Source of the DNA: a virus
DNA: 64,000 bases
IMG/VR virus record: IMGVR_UViG_3300043418_000072
Span: 62,001-126,000 of that record
Strand: one strand, 5' to 3'
Both the position numbers and the translations under genes were made by a program. Positions 32,005-39,882 of this stretch are shown here, piece after piece (position 1 is the stretch's first letter; every line of letters begins with the position of its first letter). The notes beneath the pieces were generated by a model. The model was not told the DNA's origin and ran no database searches. It saw only the letters and a list, made by a program, of their open reading frames with translations.

Positions 32005-32027
32005 TTTATTTTCCTTTTGTTAAATGA

Positions 32028-32693
32028 TTATTTAGATTGGTTAGCGAGGCCACGCCATTGCTTAACGGTTTCTTTGATGGACTTACCATCATCTTTCCAT
32101 GCTTTACCAGTCCAAGTCAACATTAGTTGTTTTGGATAAGGCCAAGCATCAACTTCAGACATCTCACATTCGTAGATGCCTTTGTGTACGGGGTTAATTT
32201 TAGCAGGGAACCAATCGGTTAGCAATGGTTCTGGTGTCACAGTAGGTAACTCAATGGTATGCACAACAGTGGCGGGGTCGGTTGATCCTAACCATTCTTC
32301 GCCAGTGTCTACGTTAGTTAGTCGCAATGGGCCATTTAAATAGTATTCGCATTCGTTTTGGCTCCATCCTTCGCCTTCAAGCCCTTCGTACCATAGTTCG
32401 TTCCATAGTGCTCGTAGACGGTCTTGCTCTTCCTCGGGCATATCGTCAGGGAATTCCCAATCAGTCCAACACCCATCATTAAGACTATCTAGTTCCCAGT
32501 CATTGCCATCGTCGTCAATGCGGTAATCGCTACCTTCGTTAGCTAAGTCAATGTCGGGTTGATCATCACTTTCGCAAACAAACGTGCCCCAACGGTAGCC
32601 TTCTGTTTTACGAATGATTTGGCCGTCTTTGAACCATAGTTGAACTTCTAGTGCGCTTTTCTTTTGTTCTGCTTCGATGCTCCATTTAGCCAT
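32028..32693 (-). CDS. Acidic conserved phage protein
   Basis: 221 residues, strongly acidic, with clusters such as EGYRWGTFVCESDDQPDIDL, DDGNDWELDSLNDGCWTDWE and GEGWSQNECEYYLNGP, then a C-terminal domain with YECEMSEVDAWPYPKQL. Family seen in T4-like phages as I recall; unknown function. Might mimic nucleic acid because of its charge. Confidence 0.65.
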   Translation of the reverse strand: MAKWSIEAEQKKSALEVQLWFKDGQIIRKTEGYRWGTFVCESDDQPDIDLANEGSDYRIDDDGNDWELDSLNDGCWTDWEFPDDMPEEEQDRLRALWNELWYEGLEGEGWSQNECEYYLNGPLRLTNVDTGEEWLGSTDPATVVHTIELPTVTPEPLLTDWFPAKINPVHKGIYECEMSEVDAWPYPKQLMLTWTGKAWKDDGKSIKETVKQWRGLANQSK

Positions 32694-32695
32694 TA

Positions 32696-32881
32696 TTAAA
32701 TTCCTTTGAGAGTTTTTAGCATTATGTATTGTTCAAATACTTCAACTATCTCGGGATCTCCCCCGAGATAGTATTCACTAGCAGCCCTCATGCTTAACGC
32801 TAAAGCAGCCGCTTCTGATAATGTAGGCCAACGTGCTTGACAGCACTCGACCCAAATTTCTTGTTTAGTATTTAGACTCAT
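32696..32881 (-). CDS. Hypothetical small protein
   Basis: 61 residues from the ATG at 32881, overlapping the glycosyltransferase by 17 bases. IWVECCQARWPTLSEAAALA looks like a small helical domain. Not recognised. Confidence 0.55.
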   Translation of the reverse strand: MSLNTKQEIWVECCQARWPTLSEAAALALSMRAASEYYLGGDPEIVEVFEQYIMLKTLKGI

Positions 32882-34043
32882 GTGTATGCTTGCGATAGTC
32901 AGTCGACATACGCAACCACTGTTCGCCTTTGCCTTCAATAATGTCAACAATGCGATCAGCAGTACCGCTAGTCCATGCGCTAATCTTGCCCATGTTTTCG
33001 CTTGGCTTTTGTAGCAACTTCTCTAGCTTGTCTAATGCGTCATCAATGCTCCACGGTACATACATACGAGTATGATCATTTCCAAAAGTTTCAGGGAAAG
33101 AGCGATATGCAGGATACAGTACATTACATCCCAACGCGTCAGCTTCGGAGACAGTGTTGGAGACCCAATCTTGTAAAGCACAATTAAATACAACACGAGA
33201 GTTATTAACAATGTCATAGTACTGATTCTTTTCTAGGTCTTCGTAAATGGTTAACAATCCTGCAGTCTGCATGCCACGTGTACGTTCCATGTAGCTATCG
33301 TTATTGCTTTTAAGAACAGCACCCGAGCAAACAGCAAACTCTACTCCCGAACCAGGATGACGTTCGTGCCATGCTTTGATAACATCCATGTAAAAATCTG
33401 GTTGCTTTTCTTGGTCCCAACGTGCAGAGAATACCACGCGATGCTTACGCTCATTCCATGGAGTAATCTTATTGCCCACACGCTCTTGAACTTCTTCGGT
33501 GTTAAACACCAATCCTGAAATATTGTAGATTGGTGATTTCCAACCTGCAATCTTCATGTGCATTACCATTTCTTCATTAGTGGCCAACACGCCATCGACA
33601 AAGCTGTCCACCATGCGTTCATAGTGACCCATAAATTCACCCATTCCCCAAACATGTACGAAATCGTCAGGGTCAATAGACTGAGCGAGACAACGAACAA
33701 AGATTCTTGGGCGCGAAGCCTCTGGGATTTGTTTAAGGATGTAGGGTAGGCTTTCAATCCCTGGTTGGAACATGTCTTCGAAATATACAACATCATCTTT
33801 AGTTACTGCTCCTTGTTGCATCAACCGAACCAAATTCATAATCTGGCTCATACCAAAGTAGCTGCGACCGTGTGCGTCCAGTACTTGTCCTGTAACAATC
33901 TTTTGACTGTTATCTAGTGTTAGGCCCGGAACATACACTGCTTCAACACCGCGACGATCAAACACACGTTTGTTCCATTCTGTAAGTTGTAGGGTATAGC
34001 GAGCTTTGTAACTCTCTAGTCCCATGTAATATAGCTTGCCCAT
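32865..34043 (-). CDS. Glycosyltransferase (GT-B-like)
   Basis: 392 residues. Two-domain layout: N-terminal half ending near GLVFNTEEV, then HRVVFSARWDQEKQPDFYMD near 203-222, the start of a C-terminal Rossmann domain as in GT4-like enzymes, and SNTVSEADALGCNVLYPAYR near 315 (the E-containing nucleotide-sugar motif). Could glycosylate virion, host surface or modified DNA bases. Downstream sugar-nucleotide enzymes (GalE, DegT-like) fit. Confidence 0.75.
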   Translation of the reverse strand: MGKLYYMGLESYKARYTLQLTEWNKRVFDRRGVEAVYVPGLTLDNSQKIVTGQVLDAHGRSYFGMSQIMNLVRLMQQGAVTKDDVVYFEDMFQPGIESLPYILKQIPEASRPRIFVRCLAQSIDPDDFVHVWGMGEFMGHYERMVDSFVDGVLATNEEMVMHMKIAGWKSPIYNISGLVFNTEEVQERVGNKITPWNERKHRVVFSARWDQEKQPDFYMDVIKAWHERHPGSGVEFAVCSGAVLKSNNDSYMERTRGMQTAGLLTIYEDLEKNQYYDIVNNSRVVFNCALQDWVSNTVSEADALGCNVLYPAYRSFPETFGNDHTRMYVPWSIDDALDKLEKLLQKPSENMGKISAWTSGTADRIVDIIEGKGEQWLRMSTDYRKHTHESKY

Positions 34044-34450
34044 TAAATAGGACCTCCGTTAATTTTTGTTAAGTAATCGCGCATGGTGATATCGCTCATA
34101 TTCTGACGCCATTTATCAGCGTATGGGTCAACTGCGTGTTGCCAGTTGTATGAGTTATACGAGCGAGTAGCAGTTTCATTGCGAGATAGTGCATCGGTGA
34201 TGTGGCGTACTTGGTCTTCTAGACCGCGAATGCGACTGTGTACGGCATCCAAATCACGCTCCATTGCACGTAGCGGACCGATATCACCTTTAGCATCAGC
34301 GTCTTCGGGGTTAGTAAGCGCCACAATCATCAACAGATTGCGAAGGGCGTTTACTACACGCTCATCTTTACTGATTAGGGCAGTATCAAACAGATCCATG
34401 ACCCGTTGTAGATCAAATTCTGCTTGGCCCATGTCGTTTGTGGCGCTCAT
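34043..34450 (-). CDS. Hypothetical coiled-coil protein
   Basis: 135 residues, with GPLRAMERDLDAVHSRIRGL and EDQVRHITDALSRNET forming a coiled coil near 55-95, then a polar tail (YNWQHAVDPYADKWRQ). Not recognised; overlaps the glycosyltransferase by one base. Confidence 0.6.
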   Translation of the reverse strand: MSATNDMGQAEFDLQRVMDLFDTALISKDERVVNALRNLLMIVALTNPEDADAKGDIGPLRAMERDLDAVHSRIRGLEDQVRHITDALSRNETATRSYNSYNWQHAVDPYADKWRQNMSDITMRDYLTKINGGPI

Positions 34451-34452
34451 AA

Positions 34453-34716
34453 TCAGCGGTACTTCCAGTTGCTGTTTTTGTCACGAGGTTTAAATTCGCG
34501 ACGCTCTTTTGGATACGGACTCCAATTGTCCTTGGGGAACTTGCCAGCTTTAACTCGCTGCATTTCGCCCCACGGTGTTTTCTCGTTGTAGAGATGGCTT
34601 TCGTCGTAGACGTAGCCCTGCTTCTTACAGAACGCCAAGTACTCTTCGAGGTCATTGAATAGACGCGAAACTTCGGGTTTCATCTTCAAGTACTTTTGCA
34701 GGTGTTCGTTTGCCAT
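34453..34716 (-). CDS. Conserved phage hypothetical
   Basis: 87 residues (FNDLEEYLAFCKKQGYVYDE, GKFPKDNWSPYPKERREFKP). Basic C-terminal tail. I recall similar proteins in T4-like phages near the queuosine-type genes, without an assigned function. Confidence 0.65.
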   Translation of the reverse strand: MANEHLQKYLKMKPEVSRLFNDLEEYLAFCKKQGYVYDESHLYNEKTPWGEMQRVKAGKFPKDNWSPYPKERREFKPRDKNSNWKYR

Positions 34717-34727
34717 TTTATATTTCC

Positions 34728-35177
34728 TTAGATACTAATCAGTTGTGGGCGGTGAGATTCATATTTAATTAAAGCGCCGTTCTCACCATCTTCGGCAACT
34801 TCAATCCAGACACTGCGGTCAGGATACTTTGTGTTGATTTGTGTGTACAAATCATCTGCAATCATTTCGCAACTCTTAAAGTTGAGCTCTAGCGTACCGC
34901 CTGCATACAAGTTTTCGAGCCAACGTTTAAATTGGATAAACTCAATGTCGCGGTCGTTGTGAAACACGTCAATCCATACACGGAAGTGAAAGATATGACG
35001 ATGTGGTAGGCCGAGGAACGAAACGTCGTACTCGTCGCCTGTTGCTAGTGCTGGATCAGTTGCTGCTGCTGGGTATTTGTGAATGCCTTCTTTCTTGAAG
35101 GTTACCCAAATTTGTCGGTCTGCACGTTGCATGATACGCTCACGCTTATCTGCTAGTGCTTGGTCTCGTTGGCTCAT
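34728..35177 (-). CDS. T-fold (QueD/PTPS-like) protein
   Basis: 149 residues. FLGLPHRHIFHFRVWIDVFH (His cluster), RDIEFIQFKRWLENLY, then SCEMIADDLYTQINTKYP and WIEVAEDGENGALIKY. The order (H-x-H strand, a helix after EF, Cys/Glu helix, terminal Glu strand) resembles tunnelling-fold pterin enzymes, and lies in the DpdA neighbourhood. It is not a second standard QueD: the catalytic triad is arranged differently. May act on a pterin or deazapurine, or be structural. Confidence 0.55.
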   Translation of the reverse strand: MSQRDQALADKRERIMQRADRQIWVTFKKEGIHKYPAAATDPALATGDEYDVSFLGLPHRHIFHFRVWIDVFHNDRDIEFIQFKRWLENLYAGGTLELNFKSCEMIADDLYTQINTKYPDRSVWIEVAEDGENGALIKYESHRPQLISI

Positions 35178-35359
35178 CTAATAATTCCTTGTGAGTCGGT
35201 TGTGGTATGTAAGTCAATGACTTCGTTTGCTACGTCTGAATAGTGAGTAGTACATGCAGTTTGCATTTCGTCCCACATAGCTTCAAAATCGCTATCTGAA
35301 ATGTCTGGGCGCATTTCTGCAATCACAAGACGTAACTGCTCTTTACGGAGGTTGTTCAT
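35174..35359 (-). CDS. Small acidic protein between T-fold and DpdA-region genes
   Basis: 61 residues from the ATG at 35359, selected because it overlaps the preceding stop (ATGA). LRLVIAEMRPDISDSDFEAM is helical. Its own stop overlaps the T-fold start. Not recognised. Confidence 0.65.
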   Translation of the reverse strand: MNNLRKEQLRLVIAEMRPDISDSDFEAMWDEMQTACTTHYSDVANEVIDLHTTTDSQGIIR

Positions 35360-35859
35360 AAAGTTTCGTCTTTCGTATAGCTGGACCAATCAGTAAATAC
35401 TTTTCGATCCATAAGGTTGTGAACACTGTGGCACCAAACACCTGGGTTAGTTGCTGCAAAGTCTTTGTCGTCTAGCTTAATTGTAGCATTATAACCTAGC
35501 TGTTGTAAATACGGCAGTTTCACCGAAATCATCGGAATAAAGTTATGATGTTCGCATAGACATCCTTCTAGTAGGCCTTCAACACATTTAGCATCAATGT
35601 CTAGCGTACAAGTATATCCTTTTTCCAAAAACGGACGAATCATGTTTTCCCAATCGTTCCAAACCGGATCGTTAATTGCAGGATTCGGAAAGCTCATATT
35701 GGCACCAAAGTAGATATGGTCCGCACCGTGTAGGTTAAGTGCAATATCTGCCAATGGCTGTATGCCCACTACAAACAGGGTTTGTTTTCCAAATGCGGGA
35801 GTATGTTCTACTTCCTTGCCTTGGAAGAACTTGACTTCTTCGTGGCCTTCTCTGATCAT
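35356..35859 (-). CDS. DpdA-linked conserved protein
   Basis: 167 residues with LFVVGIQPLADIALNLHGAD, HIYFGANMSFPNP, YTCTLDIDAKCVEGLLEG, CLCEHHNFIPMISVKLPYL and GYNATIKLDDKDFAATNPGV. Several conserved-looking Cys/His suggest a metal site. It overlaps the DpdA-like gene by ATGA, so the products are likely made in fixed ratio. I do not know its family's function; a role in base modification is inferred from coupling. Confidence 0.65.
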   Translation of the reverse strand: MIREGHEEVKFFQGKEVEHTPAFGKQTLFVVGIQPLADIALNLHGADHIYFGANMSFPNPAINDPVWNDWENMIRPFLEKGYTCTLDIDAKCVEGLLEGCLCEHHNFIPMISVKLPYLQQLGYNATIKLDDKDFAATNPGVWCHSVHNLMDRKVFTDWSSYTKDETL

Positions 35860-37550
35860 TGTGTGTCCTCTAAGTTGTCTAATGCTGTTTCGTCAAATTC
35901 AGTGTCGTCGTCGCTGCTTGGATCTTCTACAATAAACAGCTTGCCAAACATTGGTCGAGCACTTACTGCCTTCTTGCCCTTAAATCCGCGAGTACCAATA
36001 ATCTCAGTCCAGTAACCATTTGGGCCACCGTACATTTCGATAATCTCTTCTGCTGTTTCGCGATCAGGTGCTGCAAAAATAGCTTCAACAATGTCTTCAA
36101 AGAAAGGCGCAAGCGGCTTTTCTGATCGCATCATTGCTGGATGCTCACCTGCATCAAATCGTCTATTAGCTTCTTGTACCGCAGTCAAGTGCATCCATAC
36201 GTTATGTCCCATAAGCAATGCGTAACTAAAACTATCCCATGATGTTTTGCCCTCCTTGCTAATCTTATTTAGATCGCCGGGTTTATAGATGCAAATATCT
36301 TTCATTTTAAACAAGTCACTTAGTGGACTGTCTTCCCAGTTATCGTAGATACCATCTGCAACTACACCGGCACTCCACTTACGTGTATCGGTTGCGTACT
36401 TCTTATCATCTGCGCTCGGCGCCATACGATAAGACCATTTACCATCCTGTGGGAATACATTTTCAAAATATACTTGTCCATTAGCAGTGGCCAGAAACGG
36501 GCTTGCACAGTCGAAGCTAATAGTAAACGCAGGATTAACATACTTACGAATTGCACGTTGGATGACTGTGAGCAATACTGCCCATTCTAGTTTACTTGTG
36601 CCCAAGAAGTGCATCCAATCATGTTTGCCCTCTTGTAGTAAGTTGTCGTAACGTAGGGCCACTAGGCGTTTTAAGATCAAGTGTACGTCACACATGTTCT
36701 GACCTCCCATTGCCCAGCCATCAAAGTGCGTATCGGGATACTTAACAGGATCGCAATACTCTTTCATTACTTGATACCAATCTTCTGCGCTGTCATGATT
36801 GTCACCCTGGAGCACGTTTAAGAACTTAGTACCGCCGTTGTTCTTACCTTTACGCTGCGCCATAAAGTATTCGTTGTTATACTTTGTGGCCGCTACTGCT
36901 TCGTTGAGGGTTTTGATACCGCAGGCATCGCTGGCCTTCTTGTCATGGATAACCCAAGTTGGAATATCTAATCCCATACCGTAGTTACTGATACTATCTA
37001 GCCAGGTTAGAATCGCACTGCGCTTCTTTTGTGCTGCATCAATTAAATTTTGATAGTTTTTAGCATGATCAATAGTAACAGTCTTAGGGCCTTTTTTACC
37101 AATAACTGGCTTACCAGCTTTGTCTAACACCGGCTTAACTTCTACACCTAGTGCTACCATTGCAGCCATTTTGTCTTTGACTTCTTGGCTGTTAGGATCA
37201 CGCCATTCGCCTTCCCACAAGCCTTTGGCAATCTGGAATCCACCCGAGTCACCTAGCAGGATAGTGTTTGGGTCACGTTTGCGAACCATGTCCTCACTTG
37301 GGTCTTCTTTAGTGAGATCTAAGTTAGCATGTCCACCTGAATAGAGACTCCACTTATACGGGAACAAGCCCTTTTGATCGTTAAGCCAGTTCATCTGCTC
37401 CATGTCAGTTAGTCCTTGCGGGAAACGTGCTGGATCAACATAGTCGTTGTTAACACGCTGTTTGCCCACAAACGTACCGTAGAAGCCGCTAATAGCTGGC
37501 AAGAATACTGCGTAATCTTTTTGTTTGCTTGTTAAATTATCTTGGCTCAT
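35856..37550 (-). CDS. dpdA: DpdA-like 7-deazaguanine DNA transglycosylase
   Basis: 564 residues. TGT-fold signatures: LLGDSGGFQIAKGLWEG near 93-109 (the TGT 'DSGGFQ' with nucleophilic-type Asp), WLDSISNYGMGLDIP near 186-200 and FDGWAMGGQNMCDVHLIL near 278-295 (the 'GGxxxG' substrate loop), then an Ala/Ser-rich FTISFDCASPF. Longer than tRNA TGT (~375) as in phage and Dpd-cluster enzymes, which swap guanine in DNA for preQ0-type bases. With FolE, QueD and QueE here, the phage probably modifies its DNA. Confidence 0.85.
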   Translation of the reverse strand: MSQDNLTSKQKDYAVFLPAISGFYGTFVGKQRVNNDYVDPARFPQGLTDMEQMNWLNDQKGLFPYKWSLYSGGHANLDLTKEDPSEDMVRKRDPNTILLGDSGGFQIAKGLWEGEWRDPNSQEVKDKMAAMVALGVEVKPVLDKAGKPVIGKKGPKTVTIDHAKNYQNLIDAAQKKRSAILTWLDSISNYGMGLDIPTWVIHDKKASDACGIKTLNEAVAATKYNNEYFMAQRKGKNNGGTKFLNVLQGDNHDSAEDWYQVMKEYCDPVKYPDTHFDGWAMGGQNMCDVHLILKRLVALRYDNLLQEGKHDWMHFLGTSKLEWAVLLTVIQRAIRKYVNPAFTISFDCASPFLATANGQVYFENVFPQDGKWSYRMAPSADDKKYATDTRKWSAGVVADGIYDNWEDSPLSDLFKMKDICIYKPGDLNKISKEGKTSWDSFSYALLMGHNVWMHLTAVQEANRRFDAGEHPAMMRSEKPLAPFFEDIVEAIFAAPDRETAEEIIEMYGGPNGYWTEIIGTRGFKGKKAVSARPMFGKLFIVEDPSSDDDTEFDETALDNLEDTQ

Positions 37551-38163
37551 TGTAATAGTTTGCTGTTTTAATTAGTTCGTAGTCGGCAGCATATCGCGCA
37601 ATAATCTTAGCACGTAGAACGGGATCTTGTTCTACTCTGAATCTCATGTGCTTGGCAATCATTTTAGTATCGTAATTGTCTTCGCCTGCGTTATCTGCTA
37701 TAGGGTTATTTAGACCTAGCTTGCAATCTAAAAAACTTTCTAAGTTCATTCCCAACTCGTAATTGAGTTTAAAGAATGTAATCTTATGGTCACCTAGTTG
37801 CTCTACGTATTTTACTTGTTCAGTGGTGTGGTCGTCAAATACAATTTGATCAAAGATGATTCGCTGTGTGAGATCATTATAGTCTTCCCTGAAATGATCG
37901 CTACCATATCCTTCCCCGAGCAACCAGCTAGCTGCATACGTTGCAAAGCCACTGAGCCAACGATCAACTGGATCACGTAGAACAACTATACATTCCTTAA
38001 TATCGGGACTGTATACGTCATTGTGACACCAATCATTGGCAACCAGCAAATTGCTCATATATGTGCTGGCGTTCTTGGGGATACTTAAATAGAAAATCCC
38101 AGTAGGGGATATTAACCCACTACCGGGACGGTATCCTCTAGGTATCAGATGACCTAAAGACAT
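37537..38163 (-). CDS. Sulfotransferase-like protein
   Basis: 208 residues. FYLSIPKNASTYMSNLL near 25-41 contains the PAPS 5'-phosphosulfate loop (PKNAST), and CIVVLRDPVDRWLSGF near 58-73 the 3'-phosphate motif (RDPxxRxxS). Transfers sulfate from PAPS to an acceptor, likely a glycan of virion or host. Overlaps clamp (TAATG) and DpdA (14 bases). Confidence 0.85.
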   Translation of the reverse strand: MSLGHLIPRGYRPGSGLISPTGIFYLSIPKNASTYMSNLLVANDWCHNDVYSPDIKECIVVLRDPVDRWLSGFATYAASWLLGEGYGSDHFREDYNDLTQRIIFDQIVFDDHTTEQVKYVEQLGDHKITFFKLNYELGMNLESFLDCKLGLNNPIADNAGEDNYDTKMIAKHMRFRVEQDPVLRAKIIARYAADYELIKTANYYNEPR

Positions 38164-38897
38164 TACTTCTGTTGAGCAGGAATAATGTAGCTGTAATCAG
38201 CAATGCCGCTGTCAACGGTAATCATTGCAGCACCTTCATCGCTGATCTTGAAGGTCTTGTCACCCGGCAATCCGAGGATGCTAATAACTGCGTCTACTGG
38301 CCAAGACCAGCTCTTAGTTAATGTGCCACTAACGTTGTTATCAAAAACAAAGTTACCTGCGTGACTTGACGAATCACCGAAGAAGAACTTGAGTGCTCCG
38401 TTTTCTGTTTTAGCAGTAAACGTAGTTTCTTCGCTGTTAGCACTAGCCATGAAGCGCATACGCTGGATGCTGGCAATAGTAGGAACTACATCAACACCCC
38501 AACGAACGCCTTTGAACTTAACTGCTTTGAGTTTGTCGTTAACAACTTCTGCACTCATGAAGCGATAATCGTTCTTAAAGTCACCATCTTTGTTTTCAAA
38601 GTGGATACCAGCTGGAACAGTTTCGCCTGCAGAGTTTTGCTGTGTGTTAATGCTCAACTTAGCATCGTCGCGATATACTTCGATGTTAAGGATTGTTTTT
38701 AGTTTGCCCAAGTTAGGCATACCAAACGTACCAACAAATTCTGGTACTGGGTTTTTAAATTTAGCCTCAACAATAACCGAACGATCTTCGGCGATTGTGT
38801 TTAGGACTGTTTCGCTTGCAGTGCCGGTCACTTTAACCAACTCAATTGAACCTAGTCCAAATGTGTGCTGTACGATGTCTTTTAGATTGTCTTGCAT
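38163..38897 (-). CDS. 45: DNA polymerase sliding clamp (T4 gp45 type)
   Basis: 244 residues (T4 gp45 is 228). Beta-rich repeats such as KFKGVRWGVDVVPTIASIQR, FNNVSGTL-type strands and a terminal ADYSYIIPAQ tail fit the trimeric clamp, which tethers the polymerase and, in T4, also activates late transcription. Located two genes from the DNA polymerase. A late-type motif CTAAATA (38931-38937) lies upstream. Confidence 0.82.
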   Translation of the reverse strand: MQDNLKDIVQHTFGLGSIELVKVTGTASETVLNTIAEDRSVIVEAKFKNPVPEFVGTFGMPNLGKLKTILNIEVYRDDAKLSINTQQNSAGETVPAGIHFENKDGDFKNDYRFMSAEVVNDKLKAVKFKGVRWGVDVVPTIASIQRMRFMASANSEETTFTAKTENGALKFFFGDSSSHAGNFVFDNNVSGTLTKSWSWPVDAVISILGLPGDKTFKISDEGAAMITVDSGIADYSYIIPAQQK

Positions 38898-38930
38898 GTG
38901 TTCTCCAATGTAATGTGTAGTATATAGATA

Positions 38931-38937
38931 TATTTAG
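38931..38937 (-). promoter_or_regulatory. Late-promoter-like motif CTAAATA
   Basis: Minus strand CTAAATATAT, 34 bases upstream of the clamp start codon (38897), in the only gap between the methyltransferase and clamp genes. Confidence 0.45.
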
Positions 38938-38943
38938 AAAATA

Positions 38944-39879
38944 TCAAGGGTTAACGTATTTTATTTCACCTAAAACTTGATGAGCTTTAATCATTTTAAG
39001 TGTTCCGGGTTTTCTGATCTCTAACCAGCTTACTGCGGGTTCGATATCAGTTGTGCCAATCACTTCATACCCAAGTTCTTCGCAAATGGGAACTAGAAGA
39101 TGCTTGGGCGCATAGCTCATAAAGTAGCTGTCGGCATACGCTGCGCCTGCTGCTAAGTCTGCGTTGTTGTAACTGAACATGAATGTTCCGCCTGGGCGAA
39201 GCAGAGTGAATACCTGTGTTAGATAATGTTTAATGTTAGCCAATGTCAAGTAGTTAAAGAAGTTCCAACTAAACACAAAACCATATTGATTCTGAGGTAG
39301 CATGGATAGATTTTGATTTTCAATCAAGTATGGGCGCAGGCGTTGTTGGTACTCTTCAGGATAGTTACTGGATGTGCTATCTAAAAACTCCTGGAATACA
39401 TCTGTAATGTACAATGGGTCGCAACTTACTAGATACTTGGTCCAGTGTCCATCACGGCAACCGATTTCCAATCCAGGGTATCGCCAATCAACATATAAGT
39501 CAATGGCCCTAGTAACGATTTCGTCTGCACCGTTTGGTACATACAGTTGACGCACTTGACGTATACGTTCTGCATTAGCATACCGCAATTCATCTTGATA
39601 ATCGACTGCATCAAACTTAGCAGTGGCATCAGTTAGGTCTTGTCCAACAATATCTTTAATGTCATCAACTAGCGCCAATGGCTTATGCAAGCTAGCCTTG
39701 ATTTCTCGTAAGCTAGTTTGCAATTGATCTAATCTGTAGGCATAGTCTTCTGTGTACTTTCCCTTGATTAGATCAATATTGCCTACTATAGCATCAATCT
39801 CGTGCTCAATGCCTTTAGTAGGCACCAAGTCCACAAGAGCTTGCTGTAGCTCTACAACATCGTGTAGTTTCATAGTCAT
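38944..39879 (-). CDS. SAM-dependent methyltransferase with N-terminal coiled coil
   Basis: 311 residues. N-terminal ~95 residues are helical (YAYRLDQLQTSLREIKASLH). The methyltransferase core starts at PGLEIGCRDGHWTKYLVS near 133 (motif I) with VFSWNFFNYLTL near 205 (motif IV region) and LRPGGTFMFSYNNAD near 230 (post-IV). Substrate unknown: sugar or protein. Sits between polymerase and clamp. Confidence 0.8.
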   Translation of the reverse strand: MTMKLHDVVELQQALVDLVPTKGIEHEIDAIVGNIDLIKGKYTEDYAYRLDQLQTSLREIKASLHKPLALVDDIKDIVGQDLTDATAKFDAVDYQDELRYANAERIRQVRQLYVPNGADEIVTRAIDLYVDWRYPGLEIGCRDGHWTKYLVSCDPLYITDVFQEFLDSTSSNYPEEYQQRLRPYLIENQNLSMLPQNQYGFVFSWNFFNYLTLANIKHYLTQVFTLLRPGGTFMFSYNNADLAAGAAYADSYFMSYAPKHLLVPICEELGYEVIGTTDIEPAVSWLEIRKPGTLKMIKAHQVLGEIKYVNP

Positions 39880-39882
39880 GGA

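Noticed and set aside
32029-32036. CTAAATA motif before the H1-like gene
   Set aside because: The match is formed by the stop codon of the upstream gene (AAATAA) and sits too close to judge; not listed as a promoter.
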